Shown one piece after another: positions 25,199 through 34,075 of a stretch of 64,000 nucleotides of DNA. The notes under the pieces were generated by a model that had not been told where the DNA came from, did no database searches, and saw only the letters and a program-made list of their open reading frames with translations. The position numbers and the translations under genes are program-made. Origin of the DNA: Methylococcales bacterium (GTDB lineage Bacteria; Pseudomonadota; Gammaproteobacteria; Methylococcales; Methylomonadaceae); NCBI GenBank assembly GCA_030654015.1, contig JAURYI010000103.1:1-64000 (forward strand). The letters are read 5' to 3'. Each line of letters opens with the position of its first letter. The stretch's first letter is position 1.

Positions 25199-26431
25199 AT
25201 GAAAATATACCTAGTCGGCGGTGCAGTGCGCGATACCTTGCTGAATAGACCTGTCACCGAACGGGATTGGGTGGTGGTCGGAGAAACCCCTGAATCCATG
25301 TTAAAGCAGGGCTTTAAGCCTGTCGGTAAGGATTTTCCTGTATTTTTGCACCCCGACACTCATGACGAATACGCACTGGCGCGAACAGAACGCAAAACCA
25401 GTCACGGTTATACGGGCTTTGCTGTCCATGCTGATTCTGATGTGACGCTGGAACAGGATTTAATTCGCCGTGATTTAACCATTAATGCAATGGCAATGAC
25501 TCCTGAAGGCGACATCATTGATCCTTACAACGGACAACAGGATTTAGAGCGGCGTATTTTCCGTCATGTGTCGCCTGCATTTACCGAAGATCCCGTGCGT
25601 TTATTGCGACTGGCTCGCTTTGCCGCGCGTTACGCACATCTTGGTTTTACGCTGGCGGAAGAAACCAACGCGCTATTGGCGCAAATGGTTGCGGCGGGTG
25701 AAGTGGATTATTTAGTGCCTGAACGGGTATGGGCTGAGTGCGTGAAAGCACTAGGCGAACCCAACCCCAGCGCGTTTTTTTATGCGTTAAAAGACTGTGG
25801 TGCGTTGGCGAAAATTTTTCCTGAACTTGATGCTCTGTTTGGCGTGCCGCAACCTGCACAACATCATCCTGAAATTGATACGGGCATTCATTGTTTAATG
25901 GTGCTGGAACAGGCGGCGTTATTATCAGATAAAACCGAAGTGCGTTTTGCCGCCTTGGTGCATGATTTGGGCAAAGCCTTATCACCTAAAGCCGATTTAC
26001 CGCATCATCACGGTCACGAAACGGCGGGCTTGCCGTTATTGCATCAACTGTGTACCCGATTGCGCGTCCCGAATGCCTATAAAACCTTAGCCGCACACGT
26101 TATGCAGTATCACACCCATTGCCACCGTGCGCTGGATTTACGCCCGAAAACGCTCACCGATTTATTAGCCGCCCTTGGTACACATAAACAAAACAACCAG
26201 TTTGCCGAATTTTTATTAGCCTGTGAAGCGGATGCCAAAGGCAGAACGGGGTTTGAAAACCGCCCTTACCCACAGGCTGACAGGCTACGCATTGCCGCCG
26301 ATGCGATCGCCGCTGTCGATATAAGCTCGGTATTATCAGGTGAATTGCAGGGATCGCTGATTGGTGAGGCGATACGCGGCTTACGCATTAAAGCCGTTGC
26401 AGACGCTATCAATGCGCCGTCTGAGTTGTAA
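25199..26431 (+). CDS. cca: CCA-adding tRNA nucleotidyltransferase (multifunctional, with HD domain)
   Basis: This 410-residue class II nucleotidyltransferase adds or repairs the tRNA 3' CCA. The nucleotidyltransferase core has LVGGAVRD and, at 21-23, E-R-D where the E. coli enzyme has D-R-D. RRDLTINAMA and EDPVRLLRLARFAARY follow. The C-terminal HD phosphohydrolase domain shows HHPEIDTGIH and ALVHDLGKAL. Confidence 0.94.
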   Translation: MKIYLVGGAVRDTLLNRPVTERDWVVVGETPESMLKQGFKPVGKDFPVFLHPDTHDEYALARTERKTSHGYTGFAVHADSDVTLEQDLIRRDLTINAMAMTPEGDIIDPYNGQQDLERRIFRHVSPAFTEDPVRLLRLARFAARYAHLGFTLAEETNALLAQMVAAGEVDYLVPERVWAECVKALGEPNPSAFFYALKDCGALAKIFPELDALFGVPQPAQHHPEIDTGIHCLMVLEQAALLSDKTEVRFAALVHDLGKALSPKADLPHHHGHETAGLPLLHQLCTRLRVPNAYKTLAAHVMQYHTHCHRALDLRPKTLTDLLAALGTHKQNNQFAEFLLACEADAKGRTGFENRPYPQADRLRIAADAIAAVDISSVLSGELQGSLIGEAIRGLRIKAVADAINAPSEL

Positions 26432-26501
26432 AATACAATAAACATGACTGCCAGTCATTAAACCAACATTTTTACTTTTAATTTAACTTTAACGAATCGC
26501 T

Positions 26502-26984
26502 ATGCCCTCATTTGATATTATTTCCGAATTTGATATGCACGAAGCTAAAAATGCTGTTGATCAGGCCAGTAAAGAAGTCGATACCCGTTTTGATTTTAAA
26601 GGCACAAATTCCAGCTTTGAACTCAAAGATGAAAAGCTGATTATGGTGTCCGAATCGACGTTTCAACTGCAACAAATGTTCAGCATTATTTGTGCGAAAC
26701 TCAGCCGCCGTGGCATTGACATTGCCTGTATGGAAGTCGGTGAAGCCAAAGGTAGCGGTAAACTGATGCGTCAGGAAATCACCTTAAAACAAGGTATTGA
26801 ATCTGTCGCCGCCAAAAAAATCGTTAAGCTCATCAAAGACAAAAAGCTGAAAGTGCAAGCCGCGATTCAAGGCGATAAAGTGCGCGTTACGGGTAAAAAA
26901 CGTGACGATTTACAGGAAGTGATACAAATGTTACGCGACGAAAAGCTGGAAATACCCTTGCAGTTTGATAATTTTAGAGACTAA
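26502..26984 (+). CDS. YajQ family nucleotide-binding protein (DUF520)
   Basis: A 160-residue protein with the complete YajQ pattern: MPSFDIISEFDMHEAKNAVD, a central TRFDFKGTNSSFEL and KKIVKLIKDKKLKVQAAIQGD. Family members bind nucleotides, and some bind cyclic di-GMP and act with transcription factors. Its role here is unknown. It is followed by a strong palindrome. Confidence 0.92.
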   Translation: MPSFDIISEFDMHEAKNAVDQASKEVDTRFDFKGTNSSFELKDEKLIMVSESTFQLQQMFSIICAKLSRRGIDIACMEVGEAKGSGKLMRQEITLKQGIESVAAKKIVKLIKDKKLKVQAAIQGDKVRVTGKKRDDLQEVIQMLRDEKLEIPLQFDNFRD

Positions 26985-26992
26985 ATCAACGC

Positions 26993-27025
26993 AGACCTCG
27001 CAGGTTTTAAAAACCTGCGAGGTCT
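26993..27025. repeat. Perfect 16-bp palindrome (dispersed-repeat type)
   Basis: AGACCTCGCAGGTTTT and its exact inverse are separated by one A. It lies between yajQ and the O-methyltransferase gene and could also end yajQ transcription. Related AGACCT...AGGTTTT palindromes are, from memory, scattered in many unrelated genomes. Confidence 0.75.
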
Positions 27026-27049
27026 CATACACCACACGAGACCGCCATC

Positions 27050-27745
27050 ATGACTGACCATCTAAAATCCCCCAACGTAGTCAATCCCAGCGTATTACAA
27101 CCTGTGCATCCTGCCATTGAAAGCTACTTGCGCGGCTTAGTAAGTCATACCGATCACGCTGTATTAGCCGACATGGAAGACTTGGCGGAAAAAAATAACT
27201 TTCCTATTGTCGGTCGTTTAGTCGGTGTATTTTTAGAAACAATGGCGAAAACCATTAATGCCAAGCGGGTGTTTGAATTTGGCAGTGGTTATGGTTATTC
27301 GGCGTATTGGTTTGCGAAAGCCGTCGGTGCGACTGGGCAGGTGATTTGCAGTGAAGCCGATTTATTGAATAAAGCAAAAGCCGAAGCCTATCTCACTGAG
27401 GCGGGTTTATGGGATAGAGTCGATTTTCAGGCAGGTATGGCGCAGGATATTTTTGCCCAAACCGAGGGCTTGTTTGATATTTGTTATAACGATGTCGATA
27501 AAGGCGATTATCCTGACATCTGGTTATTGGCTAAAGACCGTATTCGCCCAGGCGGGCTGTATATTGCTGATAACGTGCTGTGGCGCGGACGGGTCGCCGT
27601 CGAACAGTTTACCGACGTGTTCCAAGGTTGGACAGAGGCGATTCGTGAACATAACGAGCTGATTTTTAATGATCCCGACTTCGATACTTTCATCAATCCA
27701 ACCCGCGATGGTGTCATCGTGGCGCGTAAAAAAACCACGGATTAA
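27050..27745 (+). CDS. SAM-dependent O-methyltransferase family 3-like
   Basis: A 231-residue class I methyltransferase with motif I VFEFGSGYGYSAYWFA, the Asp-rich metal/catechol-type segment YNDVDKGDYPD and DNVLWRGRV, matching bacterial catechol-type O-methyltransferases. The substrate is unknown. The stop lies 3 nt before the NuoL-like gene, so it is the first gene of the antiporter operon. Confidence 0.85.
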   Translation: MTDHLKSPNVVNPSVLQPVHPAIESYLRGLVSHTDHAVLADMEDLAEKNNFPIVGRLVGVFLETMAKTINAKRVFEFGSGYGYSAYWFAKAVGATGQVICSEADLLNKAKAEAYLTEAGLWDRVDFQAGMAQDIFAQTEGLFDICYNDVDKGDYPDIWLLAKDRIRPGGLYIADNVLWRGRVAVEQFTDVFQGWTEAIREHNELIFNDPDFDTFINPTRDGVIVARKKTTD

Positions 27746-27748
27746 TTT

Positions 27749-29311
27749 ATGGATGCTTTGGTATTATTAATTCCACTCGCCCCGCTGTGTGCCGCGTTAT
27801 TGATTGGCGGTGGTCATTTATTCGGTTTCTTAGACGGTGAAGAAAGCGAGCAGACCACCAGCAGTTGTGCTAATTGGGCAATCGCTCTGTCTTGTTTGTT
27901 GGCGTTAATTTTACTGGGTTCAAACCTGCTGAATATGAACGCGGGATCATTCAGTATCGGTCGCTGGTTAAGCAGTGAAGCATTAACGATACGCATGAAT
28001 TTCATTACCACTGGTTTTAATGTGCAGTTAGCGGCATTATTTTCTGTGCTATTGGCGATTGTGATGCGGTTTTCCACCCACTATATGCATCGTGAAGCGG
28101 GCTTTCATCGCTTCTTTTTTGTCCTCAGCCTGTTTGCTTTCGCCATATTATTATTGGTGTTATCAGGTAATGCAGTCGGTACTTTGGTTGGCTGGGAAAC
28201 AGCGGGACTGTGTTCCTATTTACTGATTGCCTATTCTTATCAGCGTTCGATTGCCGTTACCAATGCCACGCGGGTATTAGTCACCAATCACATTGGCGAT
28301 GCCTGTTTTATGATTGCCATCGGTTTAAGCGTTGCGTGGACAGGAACGGTAGACTGGAACGAGATGTTTGCCACCCTGCCCCAGCTGCCCACCAGTCAAA
28401 TCACCGGTCTTGCGCTGTGTTTCGCGCTTGCCGCGTTTGCTAAATCGGCACAACTGCCCTTTACCCCTTGGTTGGCGCGGGCAATGGAAGGGCCGACCCC
28501 TTCCAGCGCGGTATTTTATGGTGCGGTGATGATTCATGCGGGGGTTTATCTGGTGTGTTTATTACGCCCGTTGTTTGAACTCAGCACGTTTATTATGGCA
28601 ATTCTGGCGGTAGTCGGTTGCATGACCGCGTTATACAGTTTTATCGTCGGTCTGACGCAAACCGATGTAAAAAGTTCTTTGGTGTATGCCATATCGGCAC
28701 AACTGGGCTTGATGTTTTTAGAATGCGGTTTGGGCTTCTGGCAGTTGGCGAAATGGCATTTGTGCGCTCACGCCATCGTCCGCGCCTATCAATTATTATC
28801 CGCACCCAACTTGATGCACGCCGTGCATAATAATCCCATTAAACCCGTATCGCCCAAAATTGCACAACTACGCTGGGCGTATACCGCTTCGTTACAACGC
28901 TTTTGGCTGGATCAAATCACCGATTGGGCATTGGTCAAACCCGTGCGTCGTCTGGCGAATGATTTATGCTATTTTGATGACCATATTGTCGATCGCTTCA
29001 TGGGTGCGCCTAATCCTGTGTTAAACCAAATGTCATCCCTAGTGCAACTGGAAGAAACCAAAATCGGCGCACGTTTGGATAATAATGCCGATGAATTTGC
29101 CCAAGGCAGCGGTTTGGCAGGCACATTAACCCAATGGACAGCCGCTATTTCGCACTGGTTTGAAGAACATTTCGTATTACAAGGTGTCAGCAAAGGCGCG
29201 GTACGCTATGGTCGTGAACTGGGGCATCTTGCCAATAAAGTTGAACGACAGATATTAAGACCCCGTTATCTGGTCTTATTTGTTTGTATCACCCTGCTTG
29301 TTGCGTTTTGA
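27749..29311 (+). CDS. NuoL-like proton-pumping antiporter subunit (shortened)
   Basis: A 520-residue membrane protein of the complex-I antiporter family. Proton-path residues are kept: E150 (GWETAGLCSYLLIAYSY), K232 (FAKSAQLPF) and H263 (MIHAGVYLV), with EGPTPSSAVFYGAVMIHAG typical of NuoL. It is about 90 residues shorter than NuoL. After DVKSSLVYAISAQLGLMF (about residue 320) the last part of the helix bundle is missing, replaced by a charged stretch (WALVKPVRRLANDLCYFDDH...) and one final helix. No peripheral-arm (NADH) genes are near. A role as a separate proton or sodium module is inferred. Confidence 0.85.
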   Translation: MDALVLLIPLAPLCAALLIGGGHLFGFLDGEESEQTTSSCANWAIALSCLLALILLGSNLLNMNAGSFSIGRWLSSEALTIRMNFITTGFNVQLAALFSVLLAIVMRFSTHYMHREAGFHRFFFVLSLFAFAILLLVLSGNAVGTLVGWETAGLCSYLLIAYSYQRSIAVTNATRVLVTNHIGDACFMIAIGLSVAWTGTVDWNEMFATLPQLPTSQITGLALCFALAAFAKSAQLPFTPWLARAMEGPTPSSAVFYGAVMIHAGVYLVCLLRPLFELSTFIMAILAVVGCMTALYSFIVGLTQTDVKSSLVYAISAQLGLMFLECGLGFWQLAKWHLCAHAIVRAYQLLSAPNLMHAVHNNPIKPVSPKIAQLRWAYTASLQRFWLDQITDWALVKPVRRLANDLCYFDDHIVDRFMGAPNPVLNQMSSLVQLEETKIGARLDNNADEFAQGSGLAGTLTQWTAAISHWFEEHFVLQGVSKGAVRYGRELGHLANKVERQILRPRYLVLFVCITLLVAF

Positions 29312-29318
29312 GGTTTTA

Positions 29319-30908
29319 ATGGACATCAATATTACTCACTGGTCGCTGGTCACCAGCTTTCCACTACTCTCGGCGATGACCTTGTTACCATTAGCCACCG
29401 TGATTGGCGTATGGCAATCTCCATCTGCCACGCTTGCTTTACGCATCGGTTATGCAGGCGCGTTGCTGAACATTTTGCTGAGTGTTTATTTATTACTGAT
29501 TTTCGATTCTGAAAATCCGGGCATTCATCTCGCTGAACATCTGCATTTTATCGGCATGAGTTATGCGGTCGGCGTGGACAGCACCAATATTCTGTTCATC
29601 CCCTTAACCGCCGTATTGACCTTGCTGGCATTGATTTACACCTCCATTACCCGACACGTTACCGATAAACTGTTTATTGCCTGCATACTGGGCTATGAAG
29701 CCGTTCTGATTGGCGCGTTTGCCGCACTCAATGTTTTACAATTCTGGTTCTGGTGCGCACTGGAACTCATTCCTGTGATTCTGCTCACTGTCCACTCAGG
29801 CACAGGACAACATCGACGCTGGGTAGTTGCGCAATTATTGCAATACTGGGTCAGTGGTTTGTTAATGACATTTGCGGGCTTTATGTTTCTTGCCTTCGGC
29901 TTAATCGACTCAGAACACGCGCTGTCTTTTGACTGGCTGATGCTCAAACAAAACAATGCGTATCTGCATGATGAAGTATTGATTTTTGTGTTGCTGTTTT
30001 TTGGTTTTGCAATTCGTATGCCGCTGTTTCCGTTTCATGGTTGGCTGCCATTGTTAGCAGAACACGGTACGGTTGCCAGTGCGGCGATTTTTATCGTCGG
30101 CTTAAAGCTGGGGGTGTACGCGCTGATTCGTTTCATTATGCCGATGGTGCCGGGGGTTGCCGAACAGTGGGAAACTTTTGTGCTGACGCTGGGTTTAATC
30201 AGCATCTTTTACGGCGCGTTACTCGCCCTGATGCAAATCAATATCCGCCGTCTGTTAGCGTTTGCCGTCATCAGCCACACAGGGATGCTGGTCATCGGTG
30301 TATTTACCTTTAACGCAACAGGACTGGAAGGCAGTTTGTTATTGTCCAGCGTGTACGGTTTAGCCACAGCAGGAATGCTATTTTGCTCTGGACTTATTTA
30401 CGAACGCACTCGCACCGCGTTTATTCCCCGTTTAGGCAGCCTGTTTGATAGCAATACCGCTATCGCCGTTCTGTTCTTAATCTGCGCCTTAAGTACCATG
30501 GTGATGCCAGGTACACCGGGTTTTGATGCCGCCCATTTACTGATTGAAGGCACGATTGAAGAAGACGGCTGGTTGATTGCCATCGCCATTCTGGTTGGTA
30601 ATGTACTAGCGGCGGCGTTTCTGCTCCGCGCGTTCCAGCAAATATTTGTTGCCCATTCCAAACGTGCCACGCAACCGTATCGCTGTAGTCATCACTCAGC
30701 GATTAAAGAACGCATTATTACCGTTATTATTTGTGGTCTGCTGATTGTGTCGGGCTTTTGGTCTACCCCGTGGCTAAAATTTATCGACCAAGATGCGGTG
30801 GCAATCAGCCTGATGTACCCCATGCACAACGCCCAACCAGACACTAAACCCGCACCACCGAAGATAATCACCGCGCCTCTTGATGACAAGGATAGCCGTA
30901 ATGAATGA
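29319..30908 (+). CDS. NuoM-like antiporter subunit 1 (Lys to Arg variant)
   Basis: A 529-residue membrane protein with the antiporter fold. E149 (CALELIPV) is the helix-5 Glu. Where NuoM has FAVKAPLWPFHTWLP, this protein has FAIRMPLFPFHGWLP, so R233 takes the place of the proton-path Lys. LAFAVISHTGMLV follows. AGG lies 5 nt before the start ATG at 29319. A longer frame back to 29280 overlaps the NuoL-like gene. The last 8 nt overlap the next gene. Confidence 0.87.
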   Translation: MDINITHWSLVTSFPLLSAMTLLPLATVIGVWQSPSATLALRIGYAGALLNILLSVYLLLIFDSENPGIHLAEHLHFIGMSYAVGVDSTNILFIPLTAVLTLLALIYTSITRHVTDKLFIACILGYEAVLIGAFAALNVLQFWFWCALELIPVILLTVHSGTGQHRRWVVAQLLQYWVSGLLMTFAGFMFLAFGLIDSEHALSFDWLMLKQNNAYLHDEVLIFVLLFFGFAIRMPLFPFHGWLPLLAEHGTVASAAIFIVGLKLGVYALIRFIMPMVPGVAEQWETFVLTLGLISIFYGALLALMQINIRRLLAFAVISHTGMLVIGVFTFNATGLEGSLLLSSVYGLATAGMLFCSGLIYERTRTAFIPRLGSLFDSNTAIAVLFLICALSTMVMPGTPGFDAAHLLIEGTIEEDGWLIAIAILVGNVLAAAFLLRAFQQIFVAHSKRATQPYRCSHHSAIKERIITVIICGLLIVSGFWSTPWLKFIDQDAVAISLMYPMHNAQPDTKPAPPKIITAPLDDKDSRNE

Positions 30909-32439
30909 AAGCCATTTCCCGATATTAAGTCTGCTGATATTTCTGCCTTTATTAGGCGCGTTGATGACAGTGCTATGCGGCAATAGCCAGTTAGCTAAAA
31001 AAATAGCACTCACCTTTGCCAGCATTGAACTTATTGCCGCCTTAGCAGTAGTGGCGTTATTTCACAGCAATAATGGCGACTTTCAACTATTAGAACGTAG
31101 CGACTGGATACCCAGCCTGCACATTGAATTTCTGCTCGGCATAGATGGCATTTCCGTGTTATTTCTGCCCTTATCCGCCCTGCTCACACTCATGGCGATT
31201 ATCGCCTCATGGAATTCCATACAACACCTATCACGTCTGCATTTCGCGCTGTTATTAGCGTTGGAAGGCATTACGATGGGGGTGTTTTGCGCATTGGATT
31301 TAGTGCTGTTCTTCCTGTTCTGGGAACTGACCCTGCCACCGATTTTCTTTTTAATCAGCTTATGGGGCATAGGCCCCGAGCGGCGCGGCGCGGCGATGAA
31401 ATACACGCTGTTTATGTTATTTGGCGGCGTACCGTTATTATTCGCTATCCTCATTTTGTCGATGAATCACGCCACCGCCGTCAGTGGCAGCATTCCGCTC
31501 GACTTATCGTTCAGCCTTCCCACCTTATTAGCAACACCCCTGCCCGACTCATTACAAAGCACCGTCTTTTTCTTGCTCTTATTAGGCTTTGCCGTTAAAG
31601 CCCCGTTAGTCCCCTTCCACACTTGGCTACCGACCACCGCAATGGAAGGCGCGACACACACGACCGCTTTATTAGTCGGCTTAAAACTGGGCATTTACGG
31701 CTTGTTGCGTTTTGCCATGCCGCTTGCACCCTCAGCAGCAGTTCAATATAGCTGGGCGTTAGGTATTTTAGGAGCTATCACCTTGATTTATGGCGCGTTA
31801 ATCGCCTTACAACAAACCAACTTACGCCGCTTATTGGCGTACGCCAGTATCAGCCATGTCGGCTTAGTCATCATCGGCTTATCCGCTTTAAATATGCAAG
31901 GCTTACAAGGGGCGATTTTTCAACTGCTTAATTTCACGCTGATTGCCAGTTCCTTAATGCTAATCGCTGGTTTTATCCAACACCGTTTAGGCAGCACCGA
32001 AGCCCTGCATTTGGGCGGTCTGGCGAAAGTCATGCCGCGCTTAACCGCATTCTATTTTTTATTCATGCTTGCCAGTATGGGCGCACCCTTAACCAGCGGC
32101 TTTCCTGCTGAATTATTAATTATCATCGGCGCATTAACCGCCCACCCTACCCTAGGCGTTACCGCTCTGGCAGGTGCAGTATTGTGTGCAGCCTATATGC
32201 TGTCATTCACCCGCCGCGCGTTTTTTGGCGCAATCACGCAAACCAGTGTCGAACACGCACAAGACCTACGCCCACGCGAACTGGCATTATTATGCGTACC
32301 CGCTTTATTAATTCTGATACTGGGATTTATGCCGAATAAGGTACTGAAAATAAATCAAAAAACAGCAGAAGTGTGGCTAAATCGGCTGATGGCGGATCAA
32401 CCTGTGGTAGAAACGGGCGAGGAAATTCCTGCGCCTTAG
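30901..32439 (+). CDS. NuoM-like antiporter subunit 2
   Basis: A 512-residue protein that is the most canonical of the three. E142 (FLFWELTLPPIFFLISLWG), K233 (FAVKAPLVPFHTWLP), EGATHTTALLVGLKLGIYGL and LAYASISHVGLV are intact. The start ATG at 30901 overlaps the previous stop by 8 nt, with AAGGA 9 nt upstream. It ends the operon O-methyltransferase / NuoL-like / NuoM-like / NuoM-like. Confidence 0.9.
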   Translation: MNESHFPILSLLIFLPLLGALMTVLCGNSQLAKKIALTFASIELIAALAVVALFHSNNGDFQLLERSDWIPSLHIEFLLGIDGISVLFLPLSALLTLMAIIASWNSIQHLSRLHFALLLALEGITMGVFCALDLVLFFLFWELTLPPIFFLISLWGIGPERRGAAMKYTLFMLFGGVPLLFAILILSMNHATAVSGSIPLDLSFSLPTLLATPLPDSLQSTVFFLLLLGFAVKAPLVPFHTWLPTTAMEGATHTTALLVGLKLGIYGLLRFAMPLAPSAAVQYSWALGILGAITLIYGALIALQQTNLRRLLAYASISHVGLVIIGLSALNMQGLQGAIFQLLNFTLIASSLMLIAGFIQHRLGSTEALHLGGLAKVMPRLTAFYFLFMLASMGAPLTSGFPAELLIIIGALTAHPTLGVTALAGAVLCAAYMLSFTRRAFFGAITQTSVEHAQDLRPRELALLCVPALLILILGFMPNKVLKINQKTAEVWLNRLMADQPVVETGEEIPAP

Positions 32440-32458
32440 ATTGAATTAAAGATTTTTC

Positions 32459-32570
32459 CGTTCGCCTTGAACTGCAATCTTGTCGAACAGCCGAAGCGTG
32501 AACAAAAAAATCTGAAAGCACCGAAGTTAAGCCGTTCGTGCTGAGCTTGTCGAAGCATGAGCGGCTTAAC
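32459..32570. repeat. GTTCG...TTGTCGAA-type repeat, one degenerate and one palindromic copy
   Basis: A core copy at 32526-32570 has arms GTTAAGCCG and CGGCTTAAC around TTCGTGCTGAGCTTGTCGAA. A decayed copy (CCGTTCGCCTTGAA...CTTGTCGAA) starts at 32459. This motif is a common dispersed palindrome in many bacterial genomes, from memory. It fills the gap after the antiporter operon. Confidence 0.6.
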
Positions 32571-32613
32571 CTAACCATACACGCCACACTATTTCTCGCA
32601 CTAGAACGCCGTT

Positions 32614-33570
32614 TTAAACCTTATTCCAGTCTTGACTACGAATTAGCCCTATTTGATAGTAAGTAGAGACCAGTTCTACAAAATTTTTGAAATCAGAGTT
32701 TTCTATTACGATTCTATTCACTGATTGCCAGTCTATTTCAGGTCTGACAATCGCAGGTAAGAAAATCTCGCTTTCCGAGGGATTTTCTGGATTAAGCAAA
32801 ATAACACCAATGCCGTGTAATGCCGATAACATCCGTAATTCTTGATCAATATTGTTGGCTATGTTGGTCGCCACTAAATAACCCTCATTCGCCCAACTTG
32901 AATTACTCACCGCTTGGAAGAAACTCATCCGCACATTGGAACTGTTCAGTTCTTTTTTAACTTCAAACGACCACAAACGCACACGTTGCCCACCACCGTT
33001 CTGCACACACGCTCTAACCAACTCATTCCAGTCTTTATCAACAGGCTGCATGGCAACTATATCAGGATGCAGCCATTGATTGCCGCCATTACCCCGTTGA
33101 TTTTTAGAGCGTTTTTCATCAATACGTTGGCAAAACAGATTAAGCTCGGATTTTAGATAGTCAACTAATAACGGGTAAAGTTGATGCTCTGTTGAAACCA
33201 TATTATTTACTAAACTGTTGGTTTTAATCGGCGACTTATCTTCATCAATGGCTTCATCTTCCTGATTTTTATCAACTATTGTTTGTGGTTGCGTTTTATC
33301 AGGGTCATACCAATACACACGCGGACGCGGTTTGTCTTGCCAAAAAATATGTGGATTTTTTACTAGCGATTCTTTTTGCGCCCCTATTTCAGCAACAATT
33401 TGCGATATAAAAGCTCTATCATCGGCAAAGCGTGGGTTATCGCGTTTTTCAAGGTAGTCTTCAGGATACTTTTCAATTATATCCTTAGCAATTTCCCTAG
33501 CACCAAAACGAGTTAGTGGATGAGCTTGTAAAAAATTGATTATTTTTTGGACTTGAGAAATTTTCGACAT
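32614..33570 (-). CDS. HrgA-like protein: winged helix plus PD-(D/E)XK nuclease-like domain
   Basis: A 318-residue protein. Residues 1-90 look like the COG2958/HrgA N-terminal winged helix (QKIINFLQAHPLTRFGAREI, AKDIIEKYPEDY and PRPRVYWYD). An acidic linker spans about 95-120. Residues 128-240 contain WLHPDIVAMQ (D170) and LWSFEVKKEL (E203, K205), a PD-(D/E)XK-type metal site. HrgA genes can replace restriction genes in Helicobacter. No methyltransferase partner is seen here. The ATG at 33570 was chosen because the longer frame begins with a TTG lacking support. Codon use is A+T-rich. Function is inferred only. Confidence 0.7.
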   Translation of the reverse strand: MSKISQVQKIINFLQAHPLTRFGAREIAKDIIEKYPEDYLEKRDNPRFADDRAFISQIVAEIGAQKESLVKNPHIFWQDKPRPRVYWYDPDKTQPQTIVDKNQEDEAIDEDKSPIKTNSLVNNMVSTEHQLYPLLVDYLKSELNLFCQRIDEKRSKNQRGNGGNQWLHPDIVAMQPVDKDWNELVRACVQNGGGQRVRLWSFEVKKELNSSNVRMSFFQAVSNSSWANEGYLVATNIANNIDQELRMLSALHGIGVILLNPENPSESEIFLPAIVRPEIDWQSVNRIVIENSDFKNFVELVSTYYQIGLIRSQDWNKV

Positions 33571-33633
33571 GAATAGAATCAGCAAATAATCTGAGTTTGA
33601 TATAAAAAGTTGAGCAGATTTAGTTTCTATAAG

Positions 33634-33667
33634 GCATAAAAAAAGCCAGATAAACTGGCTTTTTTAT
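33634..33667 (-). terminator. Rho-independent terminator of the ribosomal superoperon
   Basis: AGCCAG / CTGGCT stem with a 5-nt loop, extended by flanking A7 and T7. It follows the rplQ stop by about 18 nt and ends the alpha operon. Confidence 0.88.
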
Positions 33668-33683
33668 TCGGCTTGCGTGGTAA

Positions 33684-34058
33684 TTATTCCGCGCTGGCTT
33701 CGGGCCTGTCAACTAGCTCGACATACGCCATCGGTGCATTATCACCTGTTTTAAAGCCGCATTTCATGATACGCAAATAGCCGCCTGCTCTATTTTTGTA
33801 ACGTGGACCTAGCTCATTGAACAGTTTAGTGACAACTTCACGGTCACGCAGTCTAGCAAATGCTAAACGTCTTTTAGCAACATTATCTTCTTTTGATAAT
33901 GTGATTAACGGCTCAGCAAAGCTTCTTAATTCTTTAGCTTTTGGTAAAGTCGTTCTAATAAGTTCATGTTTAAACAATGAACTTGCCATGTTACTGAATA
34001 GAGCCTTACGGTGGCTGCTATTCATGTTAAATTTTCTACCAGATTTACGATGTCTCAT
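33684..34058 (-). CDS. rplQ: 50S ribosomal protein L17
   Basis: A 124-residue L17 with the family start [20 protein letters not shown] and [19 protein letters not shown]. The ATG at 34058 is preferred to a TTG 6 nt upstream. It is the last gene of the alpha operon, 17 nt after rpoA, and is followed by a strong terminator. Confidence 0.97.
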   Translation of the reverse strand: MRHRKSGRKFNMNSSHRKALFSNMASSLFKHELIRTTLPKAKELRSFAEPLITLSKEDNVAKRRLAFARLRDREVVTKLFNELGPRYKNRAGGYLRIMKCGFKTGDNAPMAYVELVDRPEASAE

Positions 34059-34075
34059 TGTCAAAAGACCTAATG

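Noticed and set aside
27749-32439. DabAB-type bicarbonate transporter
   Set aside because: The NuoL-like protein could be compared with DabB, but no DUF2309 (DabA) gene is present and there are two extra NuoM-like genes.
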